Positions 1-8,799 of a stretch of DNA of 64,000 bases are shown here, piece after piece. This DNA comes from Pseudomonas sp. GD04091 (lineage in GTDB: Bacteria; Pseudomonadota; Gammaproteobacteria; Pseudomonadales; Pseudomonadaceae). The notes under the pieces are model-generated. The model was not told where the DNA came from, searched no databases, and saw only the letters and a program-made list of their open reading frames with translations. The position numbers and the translations under genes are program-made. The DNA lies in NCBI RefSeq assembly GCF_029836165.1, contig NZ_JAOEBG010000020.1:1-64000 (forward strand), in the 5' to 3' direction. Position 1 is the stretch's first letter. Each line of letters opens with the position of its first letter.

Positions 1-4
1 CTGC

Positions 5-36
5 GCGGCCCTTTCGCGACACAAGGCCGCTCCTGC
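5..36. repeat. REP half-element at window edge
   Basis: The sequence carries the core CCTTTCGCGACACAAGG followed by GCCGCTCCTG, which also forms one arm of the long palindrome at 3184-3257. Here only one arm is seen because the window begins inside the element. It lies just downstream of the glgP stop codon, the usual position for Pseudomonas REP sequences. Confidence 0.7.
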
Positions 37-58
37 AGCGATTGAGCAGGCTGCGGCC

Positions 59-2542
59 TCAATCCAACGCCTTCCAGATCTCGGTCGCATACTCGCGAAT
101 GGTCCGGTCCGACGAGAACCAGCCCATCCGCGCCGTGTTCAGCACCGCCATGCGCCACCACTCCTGCGGCGCATGCCACAGCTCCTCGACGCGGCGCTGG
201 GCATCCCAGTAGGCATCGAAGTCGGCGCACACCAGGAAGCGGTCATAGGCGATCAGCCCATCCACCAGCCCGGCGTAACGCGCCGGATCGTCCGGCGAGA
301 ACACCCCGCTGCGGATCGCCTGCAGCACGTCGCCCAGGCGATGCGAGGCGGCGATCGCCGCGGCGGCGCCGAAATCGCCGCTGCGCTTGCGCGCCTCCAC
401 CTGCTGGGCGGTCAGACCGAAGATGAACATGTTCTCGGCGCCGACCTGCTCGCACATCTCGACGTTGGCGCCATCGAGCGTGCCGATGGTCAGCGCGCCG
501 TTGAGGCCGAACTTCATGTTGCTGGTGCCCGACGCCTCGTAGCCGGCGGTGGAGATCTGCTCGGACAGGTCCGCCGCCGGAATGATGCTCTCGGCCAGGC
601 TGACGTTGTAGTTGGGCAGGAACACCACCTTGAGCAGGCCGCGCACGGTCGGGTCGTTGTTGACCACCCGGGCGATGTCGTTGGCCAGCTTGATGATCAG
701 CTTGGCCTGGTGGTAGCTGGCCGCGGCCTTGCCGGCGAAGATCTTCACCCGCGGCACCCAGTCGGTGCCGGGGTCGTTGCGCATGGCCTGGTACAGCGCC
801 ACGGTGTGCAGCAGGTTGAGCAGCTGACGCTTGTACTCGTGGATGCGCTTGACCTGGACATCGAACAGCGCCTCCGGGTTGACCGTCACCCCCAGCCGAT
901 CCTGGATGATGCTGGCCAGGGCGCGCTTGCTGTGCAGGCGCTGAGCGGCGAACTGCTTGCGGAAGGTGGCCTTGTCGGCGAACGGCACCAAACCCTTGAG
1001 CTTGCCTTCCGGGTCGTCCAGCACCTGCGCGCCCAATGCCTCGATCAGCATCGCGGTGAGTTGCGGGTTGGACTGGTACAGCCAGCGGCGGAAGGTGATG
1101 CCGTTGGTCTTGTTGTTGATCCGCTGCGGGTAGAGCTTGTGCAGCTCGGCGAACACCGTGCTCTTCATCAGTTTGCTGTGCAGCGCCGACACGCCGTTGA
1201 CACTGTGCGAGCCCAGGAACGCCAGGTTGCCCATGCGCACCCGCCGGCCGTTGTCTTCCTCGATCAGCGACACCGCGCGCAACACGTCGAAGTCGTGCAG
1301 GCCTTTCGCCCGCAGCGCATCGATGTGGTAGGCGTTGATCAGGTAGATGATCTGCATGTGCCGCGGCAGCATGCGCTCCATCAGCGCCACCGGCCAGGTT
1401 TCCAGAGCCTCGGGCAGCAACGTGTGGTTGGTGTAGGCCAGGGTCCCGACCGTCAGCTCCCAGGCCTTGTCCCAGGGGATTTCGTGCTGGTCCACCAGCA
1501 GCCGCATCAGCTCGGCGACGGCAATCGACGGGTGGGTGTCGTTGAGCTGGATGGCGGCGGCTTCCGGCAGGTTGAGCAGGTCCTTGTGCATGTTCAGGTG
1601 GCGGCGCAACAGGTCCTGCAGCGAGGCAGAGACGAAGAAGTACTCCTGACGCAGGCGCAACTCTTGCCCGGCTTCGGTGCTGTCGGCCGGGTACAGCACC
1701 CGCGAGATGCTTTCGGCCCGCGCCACCTCGGCCACCGCGCCCAGGTGATCGCCGGCATTGAAACGCTCCAGGTGCAGCTCTTCCAGCGCCCGGGCCCGCC
1801 ACAGGCGCAGGGTGTTGACGCTGGCGCCGCGCCAGCCGACCACCGGCGTGTCGTAGGCCACCGCTCGCACCGTCTCGCCCGGCCACCAGACCTGGCGCTG
1901 CTGGCCATTGCTTTCGTGCACCGTCTCGACGCTGCCGCCGAAGCTGATCGGGTAGATCACCTCGGCGCGTTCGAACTCCCAGGGGTTGCCGAAGTCCAGC
2001 CAGTTCTCGGTCTGCTCCTGCTGCCAGCCATCGACCACGGCCTGGCGGAACAAGCCGTGCTCATAGCGGATGCCATAACCGTGGGCGGCGATGCCGAGCG
2101 TCGACATGCTCTCCATGAAGCACGCCGCCAGGCGCCCCAGGCCACCGTTGCCCAGCGCCGCGTCGGGTTCGAGCAGGCGGATGCGCTCCAGGTCGACATC
2201 GAGGTCCTGCAGCGCTTCCCGGGCGATCTCCAGATAGCCCAGGTTGCTCAGGCTGTCGTACAGCAGCCGGCCGATGAGGAATTCGAGGGAAAGGTAATAG
2301 ACGCGCTTCTGGCTTCGCCGGTAGGCCTGGCGGGTGTGGTCCATCCAGTGGTCGACCATGTGGTCGCGGGCGGCCAGGGCGATGGCTTCGAACCAGTCAT
2401 GGTCGAAGGCGTGTTCCGGATCCTTGCCGACCGCGTAGGTCAGCTTGGCCAGCACGGCGGCACGAAAGGCGGCCACCTGCGCGTCATGTGCCTCGGCGGT
2501 CGTCGGGACCTTGGCGTCGCGGGCCTGATTTTCCTGGGACAT
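59..2542 (-). CDS. glgP: Glycogen (alpha-glucan) phosphorylase
   Basis: Cytoplasmic PLP enzyme that removes glucose-1-phosphate from the non-reducing ends of glycogen. The 827-residue protein has the usual length of the bacterial family. The PLP-lysine motif EASGTSNMKFGLNGALTIGT is intact, with the lysine at residue 677, and the N-terminal YYLSLEFLIGR and GNGGLGRLAACF blocks are present. The start is supported by a GAGG ribosome site about 8 bases upstream. The gene runs away from the YkgJ-type gene and shares a promoter region with it. No other glg gene lies next to it in the window. Assignment is near certain from motif content; substrate preference (glycogen versus maltodextrin) cannot be read from the sequence. 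Confidence 0.97.
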   Translation of the reverse strand: MSQENQARDAKVPTTAEAHDAQVAAFRAAVLAKLTYAVGKDPEHAFDHDWFEAIALAARDHMVDHWMDHTRQAYRRSQKRVYYLSLEFLIGRLLYDSLSNLGYLEIAREALQDLDVDLERIRLLEPDAALGNGGLGRLAACFMESMSTLGIAAHGYGIRYEHGLFRQAVVDGWQQEQTENWLDFGNPWEFERAEVIYPISFGGSVETVHESNGQQRQVWWPGETVRAVAYDTPVVGWRGASVNTLRLWRARALEELHLERFNAGDHLGAVAEVARAESISRVLYPADSTEAGQELRLRQEYFFVSASLQDLLRRHLNMHKDLLNLPEAAAIQLNDTHPSIAVAELMRLLVDQHEIPWDKAWELTVGTLAYTNHTLLPEALETWPVALMERMLPRHMQIIYLINAYHIDALRAKGLHDFDVLRAVSLIEEDNGRRVRMGNLAFLGSHSVNGVSALHSKLMKSTVFAELHKLYPQRINNKTNGITFRRWLYQSNPQLTAMLIEALGAQVLDDPEGKLKGLVPFADKATFRKQFAAQRLHSKRALASIIQDRLGVTVNPEALFDVQVKRIHEYKRQLLNLLHTVALYQAMRNDPGTDWVPRVKIFAGKAAASYHQAKLIIKLANDIARVVNNDPTVRGLLKVVFLPNYNVSLAESIIPAADLSEQISTAGYEASGTSNMKFGLNGALTIGTLDGANVEMCEQVGAENMFIFGLTAQQVEARKRSGDFGAAAAIAASHRLGDVLQAIRSGVFSPDDPARYAGLVDGLIAYDRFLVCADFDAYWDAQRRVEELWHAPQEWWRMAVLNTARMGWFSSDRTIREYATEIWKALD

Positions 2543-2660
2543 GGGGCATCCTCGGGCAAGTGGGCGAAAGCGCTGGGAGATTGTTCAGCCTAGACGCTCT
2601 GACACGGAGCGACAGCGACGGTTCGCGGTTTTCATCGACCGCTCGCCGAACCGGCAAAAG

Positions 2661-2681
2661 GTTGTTCACAAATTGAACAAC
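2661..2681. promoter_or_regulatory. Palindromic operator candidate between glgP and the ykgJ-type gene
   Basis: A 21-base palindrome with 8-base arms GTTGTTCA and TGAACAAC around a 5-base spacer. A TATGAT -10 element follows at 2687-2692, facing the rightward gene at 2741, so the palindrome occupies the -35 zone. The same half-site and spacing (TTGYTCA, 5 bases, TGARCAA) occurs in the thiI promoter at 6809-6827. Binding protein unknown. Confidence 0.5.
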
Positions 2682-2740
2682 TCCGGTATGATCGCGCGCC
2701 CCAAAACCGTGATTTCCCTTGCAAGAATAAAACCGCAACC

Positions 2741-3145
2741 ATGAAACCGACCCTGATCGCCGCCGCCGAAGTCGACCGCCTGGAGACCTGGCAGCGCTAT
2801 GCCAGCCACATGTGCGGTGGCTGCCACTCGACCTGCTGCACCCTGCCGGTGGAGGTGAAGATCAAGGATCTGATCCGCATCGGCGTGGTGGACGAATTCG
2901 AAAAGGACGAACCACCGAAGAACATCGCCAAGCGCCTGCAGAAGGACGGCATCATCGAACGCTTCAACCAGAAGTCGGGGATCTTCACCCTGACCCGGAT
3001 GAGCAACGACGACTGCCTCTATCTGGACCGCAAGAGCCGGCTGTGCACCATTTACGACAAGCGCCCGGATACCTGCCGCAATCATCCCAAGGTCGGGCCG
3101 CGGCCGGGGTATTGCGCTTACAAGCCCAAGGTGGCCACCCGTTGA
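2741..3145 (+). CDS. YkgJ-family cysteine-cluster protein
   Basis: A 134-residue cytoplasmic protein with the cysteine pattern of the YkgJ/zinc- or iron-chelating family (UPF0153 type). It has a CxxCxxxCC block at residues 25-33, a cysteine in DDCLYL, then cysteines in LCTIYDKRPDTCRNHP and in PGYC. These probably bind a metal or Fe-S cluster. The biochemical role of the family is not established. The gene stands alone, divergent from glgP, and ends before a REP palindrome and a shared bidirectional terminator. Family assignment is good; function is open. Confidence 0.85.
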   Translation: MKPTLIAAAEVDRLETWQRYASHMCGGCHSTCCTLPVEVKIKDLIRIGVVDEFEKDEPPKNIAKRLQKDGIIERFNQKSGIFTLTRMSNDDCLYLDRKSRLCTIYDKRPDTCRNHPKVGPRPGYCAYKPKVATR

Positions 3146-3183
3146 TCCTGCTTTGCTTTTGACATCCTGGGGCTGCCTTGCAG

Positions 3184-3257
3184 CCCTTTCGCGACACAAG
3201 GCCGCTCCTACAAGGGCCCGCTATCTCCTGTAGGAGCGGCCTTGTGTCGCGAAAGGG
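3184..3257. repeat. Long REP palindrome (paired REP)
   Basis: Two 29-base arms (3184-3212 and 3229-3257) are perfect reverse complements around a 16-base loop. The arms contain CCTTTCGCGACACAAGG. This is a paired inverted REP typical of P. putida-group intergenic regions. It sits between the convergent ykgJ-type gene and typA. Confidence 0.85.
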
Positions 3258-3289
3258 CCGCAAAGCGGCCCCAATTTCTCAAGGCAAAC

Positions 3290-3326
3290 AAAAACGCCCC
3301 CGGCCTTTCGACCGGGGGCGTTTTTT
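3290..3326. terminator. Bidirectional rho-independent terminator
   Basis: GC-rich stem ACGCCCCCGG / CCGGGGGCGT around CCTTTCGA, preceded by five A and followed by six T. It can therefore terminate both the rightward ykgJ-type gene and the leftward typA. Confidence 0.85.
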
Positions 3327-3347
3327 CATTCAGCCTGAACTAATGAC

Positions 3348-5168
3348 TCAGTTCTTGGCTTTCTTGGCAGCGCGGGTACGCTCGCCTTCGTCGAGGATCT
3401 TCTTGCGCAGACGGATCGACTTCGGCGTGACTTCGCACAGCTCGTCGTCCTGGATGAACTCCAGAGCCTGCTCGAGGGTGTGGCGAACCGGCGGAACCAG
3501 GGCGATGACTTCGTCCTTGCCCGAAGCACGCATGTTGTCGAGCTTCTTGCCTTTGGTCGGGTTCACGCCCAGGTCGTTGTCACGGCTGTTCAGGCCGATG
3601 ATCTGACCGTTGTAGATGTCCTGGCCGTGCTCGATGAACAGCTTGCCACGAGCCTGCAGGGTTTCCAGCGAGTAGGTCAGCGCCTTGCCGGTCTCGATCG
3701 AAACCAGAACACCGTTCAGACGGCCGGACATCTGGCCCGACTTCATGGTGTCGTAGCGATCGAAGATCGAGGTCAGGATGCCAGCACCGTTGGTCAGGGT
3801 CAGGAACTGGTTACGGAAACCGATCAGACCACGCGCCGGTACGTTGTACTCCAGACGCACGCGACCCTTGCCATCCGGCGCCATGTTGGTCAGGTCGGCT
3901 TTACGCAGGCCCATCTCTTCCATGACCTTGCCCTGGGATTCCTCAGGGATGTCGATGGTGACGTTCTCGAACGGTTCCTGCTTCACGCCGTTGACTTCAC
4001 GGATGATCACTTCAGGACGGCCCACGGCCATCTCGAAGCCTTCACGACGCATGGTTTCGATCAGAACCGACAGGTGCAGCTCACCACGGCCGGAAACCTT
4101 GAACTTGTCGGCCGAGTCGCCTTCTTCAACGCGCAGTGCAACGTTGTACAGCAGCTCTTTGTCCAGACGTTCCTTGATGTTGCGGGAAGTCACGAACTTG
4201 CCTTCCTTGCCGCAGAACGGCGAGTCGTTGACCTGGAAGGTCATCGAAACGGTCGGCTCGTCGACGGTCAGCGGCTTCATCGCCTCAACGACGTTGATGT
4301 CGCACAGGGTGTCGGAGATGAACAGCTCGTCGAAACCGCTGATGCAGACGATGTCGCCCGCCTGGGCTTCTTCGACGTCGACGCGGTGCAGGCCGTGGTG
4401 GCCCATCAGCTTGAGGATACGGCCGTTACGCTTCTTGCCGTTGGTGTCGATGGCGACGACCGGGGTGTTCGGCTTGACGCGACCACGGGCGATACGGCCA
4501 ACGCCGATGACACCGAGGAAGCTGTTGTAGTCCAGTGCGGAGATCTGCATCTGGAACGGGCCGTCACGGTCGACAGCCGGCGCCGGTACGTTGTCGATGA
4601 TCGACTGGTACAGCGGGGTCATGTCTTCGGCCATGGCGGTGTGGTCGAGACCGGCGATGCCGTTCAGGGCCGAGGCGTAGACAACCTGGAAGTCCAGCTG
4701 GTCGTCGGTGGCGCCGAGGTTGTCGAACAGGTCGAAGATCTGGTCCAGAACCCAGTCAGGACGCGCGCCCGGACGGTCGACCTTGTTGATCACGACGATC
4801 GGCTTCAGACCGGCTTCGAAGGCCTTCTTGGTCACGAAGCGGGTTTGCGGCATCGGGCCGTCCTGGGCGTCGACCAGCAGCAGCACGGAGTCGACCATCG
4901 ACATCACACGCTCCACCTCGCCACCGAAGTCGGCGTGGCCGGGGGTGTCGACGATGTTGATGTGGTAGCCGTTCCAGTTGATGGCGGTGTTCTTCGCCAG
5001 AATGGTAATGCCGCGCTCTTTTTCCTGGTCGTTGGAGTCCATGACGCGCTCGTCGTTGAGCTCGTTACGCTCCAGGGTGCCGGACTGGCGCAGGAGTTTG
5101 TCGACCAGGGTGGTTTTACCATGGTCAACGTGGGCGATGATGGCGATGTTACGCAGATTTTCGATCAC
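3348..5168 (-). CDS. typA: Ribosome-associated GTPase TypA/BipA
   Basis: Translational GTPase related to EF-G that binds the 70S ribosome and aids 50S assembly and stress or low-temperature growth. The 606-residue length matches the family. G1 AHVDHGKTTLVDKLL, G3 DTPGHADF and G4 NKVDRPGAR are intact near the N-terminus, and the C-terminal BipA-specific region ends in a lysine-rich tail. The start codon follows directly from the conserved N-terminus MIENLRNIAIIAHVDHGKTT. It is transcribed leftward as a single gene after thiI, with its own terminator at 3290-3326. Confidence 0.98.
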   Translation of the reverse strand: MIENLRNIAIIAHVDHGKTTLVDKLLRQSGTLERNELNDERVMDSNDQEKERGITILAKNTAINWNGYHINIVDTPGHADFGGEVERVMSMVDSVLLLVDAQDGPMPQTRFVTKKAFEAGLKPIVVINKVDRPGARPDWVLDQIFDLFDNLGATDDQLDFQVVYASALNGIAGLDHTAMAEDMTPLYQSIIDNVPAPAVDRDGPFQMQISALDYNSFLGVIGVGRIARGRVKPNTPVVAIDTNGKKRNGRILKLMGHHGLHRVDVEEAQAGDIVCISGFDELFISDTLCDINVVEAMKPLTVDEPTVSMTFQVNDSPFCGKEGKFVTSRNIKERLDKELLYNVALRVEEGDSADKFKVSGRGELHLSVLIETMRREGFEMAVGRPEVIIREVNGVKQEPFENVTIDIPEESQGKVMEEMGLRKADLTNMAPDGKGRVRLEYNVPARGLIGFRNQFLTLTNGAGILTSIFDRYDTMKSGQMSGRLNGVLVSIETGKALTYSLETLQARGKLFIEHGQDIYNGQIIGLNSRDNDLGVNPTKGKKLDNMRASGKDEVIALVPPVRHTLEQALEFIQDDELCEVTPKSIRLRKKILDEGERTRAAKKAKN

Positions 5169-5295
5169 AACTGTATCTCGATCAGAGGATTCGGTTGCCG
5201 CCAGTGTAGGCGGCCAATATGTACTGTTTAAGGCTCAGCGGGCCCGGCGGTCGGGAGGGCGATGGCGGATGCTGCCGCCATACAGCCCTGGCGTC

Positions 5296-6750
5296 TTATG
5301 TCGGACGATAAACACGCACATTGGCATGTCCCTCACTGAGCAGGTGGTGTGCGTGCAGACGGCTCATCACACCCTTGTCGCAATACAGCAGGTACTGGCG
5401 GTTGGCATCCAGGTGCTTGAACTTGCTGTTGATCGCGTAGAACGGCATGGCCTGGACTTCGACGCCTTCGAGCACCAGGGGTTCGTCTTCCTGGGCATCG
5501 GGGTGACGAATGTCGATGACGATCTGGCCCGGCAGGGCCTCGGCCACCTCTTCGATTTCGATATCCTTGCCCAGCTCGTCGATCACATGGTCGATGGAGA
5601 TGAACTTGGCGCGCTCCAGGGCGCGCTCCAGCACCGCCATGTCGAACTGCTTCTCTTCATGCTCCATGCGGTGACGCTTGGCATGGGTGGTCGGGTTCAC
5701 CGAGATCACGCCGCAGTATTCGGGCATGTGCTTGGCGAAGTCGGCGGTGCCGATCTCGGTAGCCTGGTCGATGATGTCCTGCTTGTGGCTGGCCAGCAGC
5801 GGGCGCAGCACCAGCTTGTCGGTGGCCGAATCGATGATCGACAGGTTCGGCAGGGTCTGGCTGGAGACCTGGGAGATTGCCTCGCCGGTGACCAGCGCAT
5901 CGATCTCCAGGCGGTCGGCCATGCGCGCGGCGCCGCGCAGCATCATGCGCTTGAGGGTCACGCCCATGTAGCTGTTGTCGACCTTGTTGAGAATCTCGCC
6001 GACCACTTCCTCGAACGGCACGCTGATGAACAGCACGCGCTGGCTGCTGCCGTATTTCTTCCACAGGTAGTGGGCCACTTCCATCACGCCCAGCTCGTGG
6101 GCACGGCCACCGAGGTTGAAGAAGCAGAAGTGGGTCATCAGGCCACGGCGCATCATCTGGTAGGCCGCCACGGTGGAGTCGAAACCACCGGACATCAGCA
6201 CCAGGGTCTGCTCCAGGGCGCCCAGCGGGTAGCCGCCGATGCCGTTGTGCTGGTTGTGGATCACGTACAGGCGCTGGTCGCGGATCTCGATGCGTACCAG
6301 CACTTCTGGCTTCTTCAGCTCGATGCCGGCTGCGCCGCACTGCTGGCGCAGCTGGCTGCCGACGTAGCGGTCGACGTCCATCGAGGTGAAGTCGTGGTGG
6401 CCGCCACGCTTGCAACGCACGGCAAAGTGCTTGCCGGCCAGCAGGTGGCCAAAATGGTGCTTGCACTTGGCGACGATATCGTCGAAGTCGCCCAGCGGGT
6501 ACTCCTCGACCTGCAGGAAGTGGGTGATACCCGGGGTGCAGGTGAGGCGCTCGATCATCTCGCGCTGGATCTTCTCGTCCTCGACGCGGGTGACCACTTC
6601 GAGGTTGTCCCAGACACCATCGACCACGAGCTCAGGATCGAGATCCTTGAGCACGTTGCGGATGTTCTTGCCGAGCTGGCGGATGAAGCGCTTGCGCACC
6701 GGCCGGCTCTTGATGGTGATTTCCGGGAAGACTTTGACGATAAGTTTCAT
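5296..6750 (-). CDS. thiI: tRNA 4-thiouridine / thiazole sulfurtransferase ThiI
   Basis: Makes 4-thiouridine at tRNA position 8 and supplies sulfur for the thiamine thiazole ring. Domains in order are a ferredoxin-like plus THUMP RNA-binding N-terminus, an adenylating PP-loop domain with LMSGGFDSTVAAYQMMRRG, and a C-terminal rhodanese domain. The persulfide cysteine is residue 457 in LLYCDKGVMSRL, equivalent to E. coli Cys456; a second cysteine in EYCGVISVNP is the likely partner. I chose the ATG at 6750 (MKLIVKVFPEITIKSRP, 484 aa) over a longer open frame because this is the conserved family N-terminus. Confidence 0.96.
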   Translation of the reverse strand: MKLIVKVFPEITIKSRPVRKRFIRQLGKNIRNVLKDLDPELVVDGVWDNLEVVTRVEDEKIQREMIERLTCTPGITHFLQVEEYPLGDFDDIVAKCKHHFGHLLAGKHFAVRCKRGGHHDFTSMDVDRYVGSQLRQQCGAAGIELKKPEVLVRIEIRDQRLYVIHNQHNGIGGYPLGALEQTLVLMSGGFDSTVAAYQMMRRGLMTHFCFFNLGGRAHELGVMEVAHYLWKKYGSSQRVLFISVPFEEVVGEILNKVDNSYMGVTLKRMMLRGAARMADRLEIDALVTGEAISQVSSQTLPNLSIIDSATDKLVLRPLLASHKQDIIDQATEIGTADFAKHMPEYCGVISVNPTTHAKRHRMEHEEKQFDMAVLERALERAKFISIDHVIDELGKDIEIEEVAEALPGQIVIDIRHPDAQEDEPLVLEGVEVQAMPFYAINSKFKHLDANRQYLLYCDKGVMSRLHAHHLLSEGHANVRVYRPT

Positions 6751-6795
6751 TGGTTTAACAGCGCGCGCCGGGCCTGCCGAAATTAGGGGGCGCGA

Positions 6796-6827
6796 ATTAT
6801 AGCGGAAATTGCTCAAGGTTTGAGCAA
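6796..6827 (-). promoter_or_regulatory. thiI promoter with palindromic operator candidate
   Basis: Read on the minus strand, a perfect TATAAT -10 box (6796-6801) is preceded 7 bases upstream by the palindrome TTGCTCA-N5-TGAGCAA (6809-6827). The palindrome takes the place of a normal -35 box. Half-site and spacing match the element at 2661-2681 upstream of the ykgJ-type gene. Confidence 0.55.
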
Positions 6828-6883
6828 CTTTTGATCAGAAGCTTTGAGATGAATGCAACAGGGGACTTCTACAGCGCCTGCAC

Positions 6884-6977
6884 GGGCCCTTTCGCGGGTG
6901 AACCCGCTCCCACAGGGATCGCACAGTCATTGAAGCCGGTGCAGATTCTGTGGGAGCGGGCTTACCCACGAAAGGGC
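6884..6977. repeat. Paired REP element in the thiI-glnA gap
   Basis: Inverted arms of about 30 bases (6884-6914 and 6949-6977) carry CCCTTTCGCGGG and CCCGCTCCCACAG with a few mismatches, separated by about 34 bases. The element lies in the 491-base divergent gap between thiI and glnA, upstream of the NtrC site. Confidence 0.8.
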
Positions 6978-7005
6978 TCCCGAAAGAAGCACAAGACCAC
7001 GTCAT

Positions 7006-7022
7006 TGCACCAAAATAGTGCG
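7006..7022. promoter_or_regulatory. NtrC binding site upstream of glnA
   Basis: TGCACCAAAATAGTGCG is a close match to the dyad NtrC recognition sequence (TGCACCA-N3-TGGTGCA). It lies about 105-120 bases upstream of the -24/-12 promoter at 7127-7142, the spacing expected for an enhancer that activates sigma-54 polymerase by looping. Confidence 0.75.
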
Positions 7023-7126
7023 TCAAATTCAAAAAGCGCCTTCAAAGGGTGCAGTCTTTCCACCCCGTCACCTCGTAAATACCCGCAAACGCCCCCTTTT
7101 ATCCCGCGCTCGCCATTTTCGGGCAC

Positions 7127-7142
7127 TGGCATGCAATTTGCT
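7127..7142 (+). promoter_or_regulatory. Sigma-54 (-24/-12) promoter of glnA
   Basis: TGGCATGCAATTTGCT matches the consensus TGGCACG-N4-TTGCW at all but one base. GG is at 7128-7129 and GC at 7140-7141, with exactly ten bases between. Transcription would begin near 7153, giving a leader of about 90 bases. Confidence 0.85.
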
Positions 7143-7241
7143 CCCTTGTGAGGCAGGTAAGCTTGGCCGACTATCCGCGCCCGGCGACACTCTTTTTCCA
7201 GGGCAGCGGCCCACCGCGCCCTAGACCATCCGGAGGACAAC

Positions 7242-8648
7242 ATGTCGAAGTCGGTTCAACTCATCAAGGATCATGACGTCAAGTGGATTGATCTGCGTTT
7301 CACGGACACCAAAGGCAAGCAGCACCACGTCACCATGCCGGCTCGCGACGCGCTGGATGAGGACTTCTTCGAAGCTGGCAAGATGTTCGACGGCTCGTCG
7401 ATCGAAGGCTGGAAAGGCATCGAAGCCTCCGACATGATCCTGATGCCGGACGACTCGTCCGCCGTGCTGGACCCGTTCACCGAAGAGCCGACCCTGATCC
7501 TGGTCTGCGACGTGATCGAGCCGTCCACCATGCAGGGCTACGACCGCGACCCGCGCGCCATCGCCAAGCGTGCCGAGGAGTTCCTGAAGTCGACCGGTAT
7601 CGGTGACACCGTCCTGGTGGGCCCGGAGCCTGAGTTCTTCATCTTCGACCAGGTCAAGTTCAAGTCGGACATCTCCGGCTCGATGTTCAAGATCTACTCC
7701 GAGCAAGGCTCCTGGATGACCGACCAGGACGTCGACGGCGGCAACAAGGGCCACCGCCCTGCCGTCAAGGGCGGCTACTTCCCGGTTCCGCCGTGCGACC
7801 ACGACCACGAAATCCGCACCGCCATGTGCAACGCCATGGAGGAGATGGGCCTGGTCGTCGAAGTTCACCACCACGAAGTGGCCACCGCCGGCCAGAACGA
7901 GATCGGCGTGCGCTTCAACACCCTGGTGACCAAGGCTGACGAAGTCCAGACCCTGAAGTACTGCGTGCACAACGTGGCCGACGCCTACGGCAAGACCGCC
8001 ACCTTCATGCCGAAGCCACTGTACGGCGACAACGGCTCGGGCATGCACGTGCACATGTCCATCTCCAAGGATGGCAAGAACACCTTCTCCGGCGAAGGCT
8101 ATGCCGGCCTGTCCGACACCGCCCTGTACTTCATCGGCGGCATCATCAAGCACGGCAAGGCCCTGAACGGCTTCACCAACCCGGCCACCAACTCCTACAA
8201 GCGTCTGGTGCCAGGCTTCGAAGCCCCGGTGATGCTGGCTTACTCGGCCCGCAACCGTTCGGCCTCGATCCGTATTCCTTACGTTTCCAGCCCGAAAGCC
8301 CGCCGTATCGAAGCGCGCTTCCCGGACCCGGCCGCCAACCCGTACCTGTGCTTCGCCGCCCTGCTGATGGCCGGCCTGGACGGCATCCAGAACAAGATCC
8401 ACCCAGGCGACGCCGCCGACAAGAACCTGTACGACCTGCCGCCTGAAGAGGCGAAAGAGATCCCACAGGTTTGCGGCAGCCTGAAGGAAGCCCTGGAAGA
8501 GCTGGACAAGGGCCGTGCGTTCCTGACCAAGGGCGGCGTGTTCTCCGACGACTTCATCGATGCCTACATCGAGCTGAAATCGGAAGAAGAGATCAAGGTC
8601 CGTACCTTCGTCCACCCGCTGGAATACGACCTGTACTACAGCGTTTGA
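7242..8648 (+). CDS. glnA: Glutamine synthetase type I
   Basis: Dodecameric cytoplasmic enzyme making glutamine from glutamate, ammonia and ATP. The 468-residue length is standard. Visible motifs are the glutamate-binding and latch region NGSGMHVHMSI, the ATP loop KGGYFPVPP and the adenylylation site NLYDLPPEE, with the target tyrosine at residue 397, so it is of the adenylylated I-beta type. The start has a strong GGAGGA ribosome site. An NtrC site and a sigma-54 promoter upstream, and ntrB-ntrC downstream, place it at the centre of nitrogen control. A strong terminator follows at 8684-8710, so ntrBC is at least partly transcribed on its own. Confidence 0.99.
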   Translation: MSKSVQLIKDHDVKWIDLRFTDTKGKQHHVTMPARDALDEDFFEAGKMFDGSSIEGWKGIEASDMILMPDDSSAVLDPFTEEPTLILVCDVIEPSTMQGYDRDPRAIAKRAEEFLKSTGIGDTVLVGPEPEFFIFDQVKFKSDISGSMFKIYSEQGSWMTDQDVDGGNKGHRPAVKGGYFPVPPCDHDHEIRTAMCNAMEEMGLVVEVHHHEVATAGQNEIGVRFNTLVTKADEVQTLKYCVHNVADAYGKTATFMPKPLYGDNGSGMHVHMSISKDGKNTFSGEGYAGLSDTALYFIGGIIKHGKALNGFTNPATNSYKRLVPGFEAPVMLAYSARNRSASIRIPYVSSPKARRIEARFPDPAANPYLCFAALLMAGLDGIQNKIHPGDAADKNLYDLPPEEAKEIPQVCGSLKEALEELDKGRAFLTKGGVFSDDFIDAYIELKSEEEIKVRTFVHPLEYDLYYSV

Positions 8649-8683
8649 TGTAGGCGACGCCTGGCGTCACCGACATCGATCTG

Positions 8684-8710
8684 AAACGGCCTCCCTCGGG
8701 AGGCCGTTTT
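8684..8710 (+). terminator. glnA rho-independent terminator
   Basis: Perfect stem ACGGCCTCCC / GGGAGGCCGT preceded by A and followed by a T run, 36 bases after the glnA stop codon. Confidence 0.9.
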
Positions 8711-8799
8711 CGTTTGCGCGACTGCAAGATCGGACTAAACCTATAGCCACCCTCGATCAACTGCAGAGACTCAGGTCTCCATCCCCCCAGGAGACCACC

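Noticed and set aside
173..2593. Open frame of about 800 codons on the plus strand opposite glgP
   Set aside because: It is the antisense of a well-conserved gene in GC-rich DNA. The product is rich in His, Gln, Val and Gly with no known motif, and no ribosome site supports it.
3184..3257. Insertion-sequence end or attachment site
   Set aside because: The palindrome recurs in REP form at several intergenic places in the window, with no transposase nearby.
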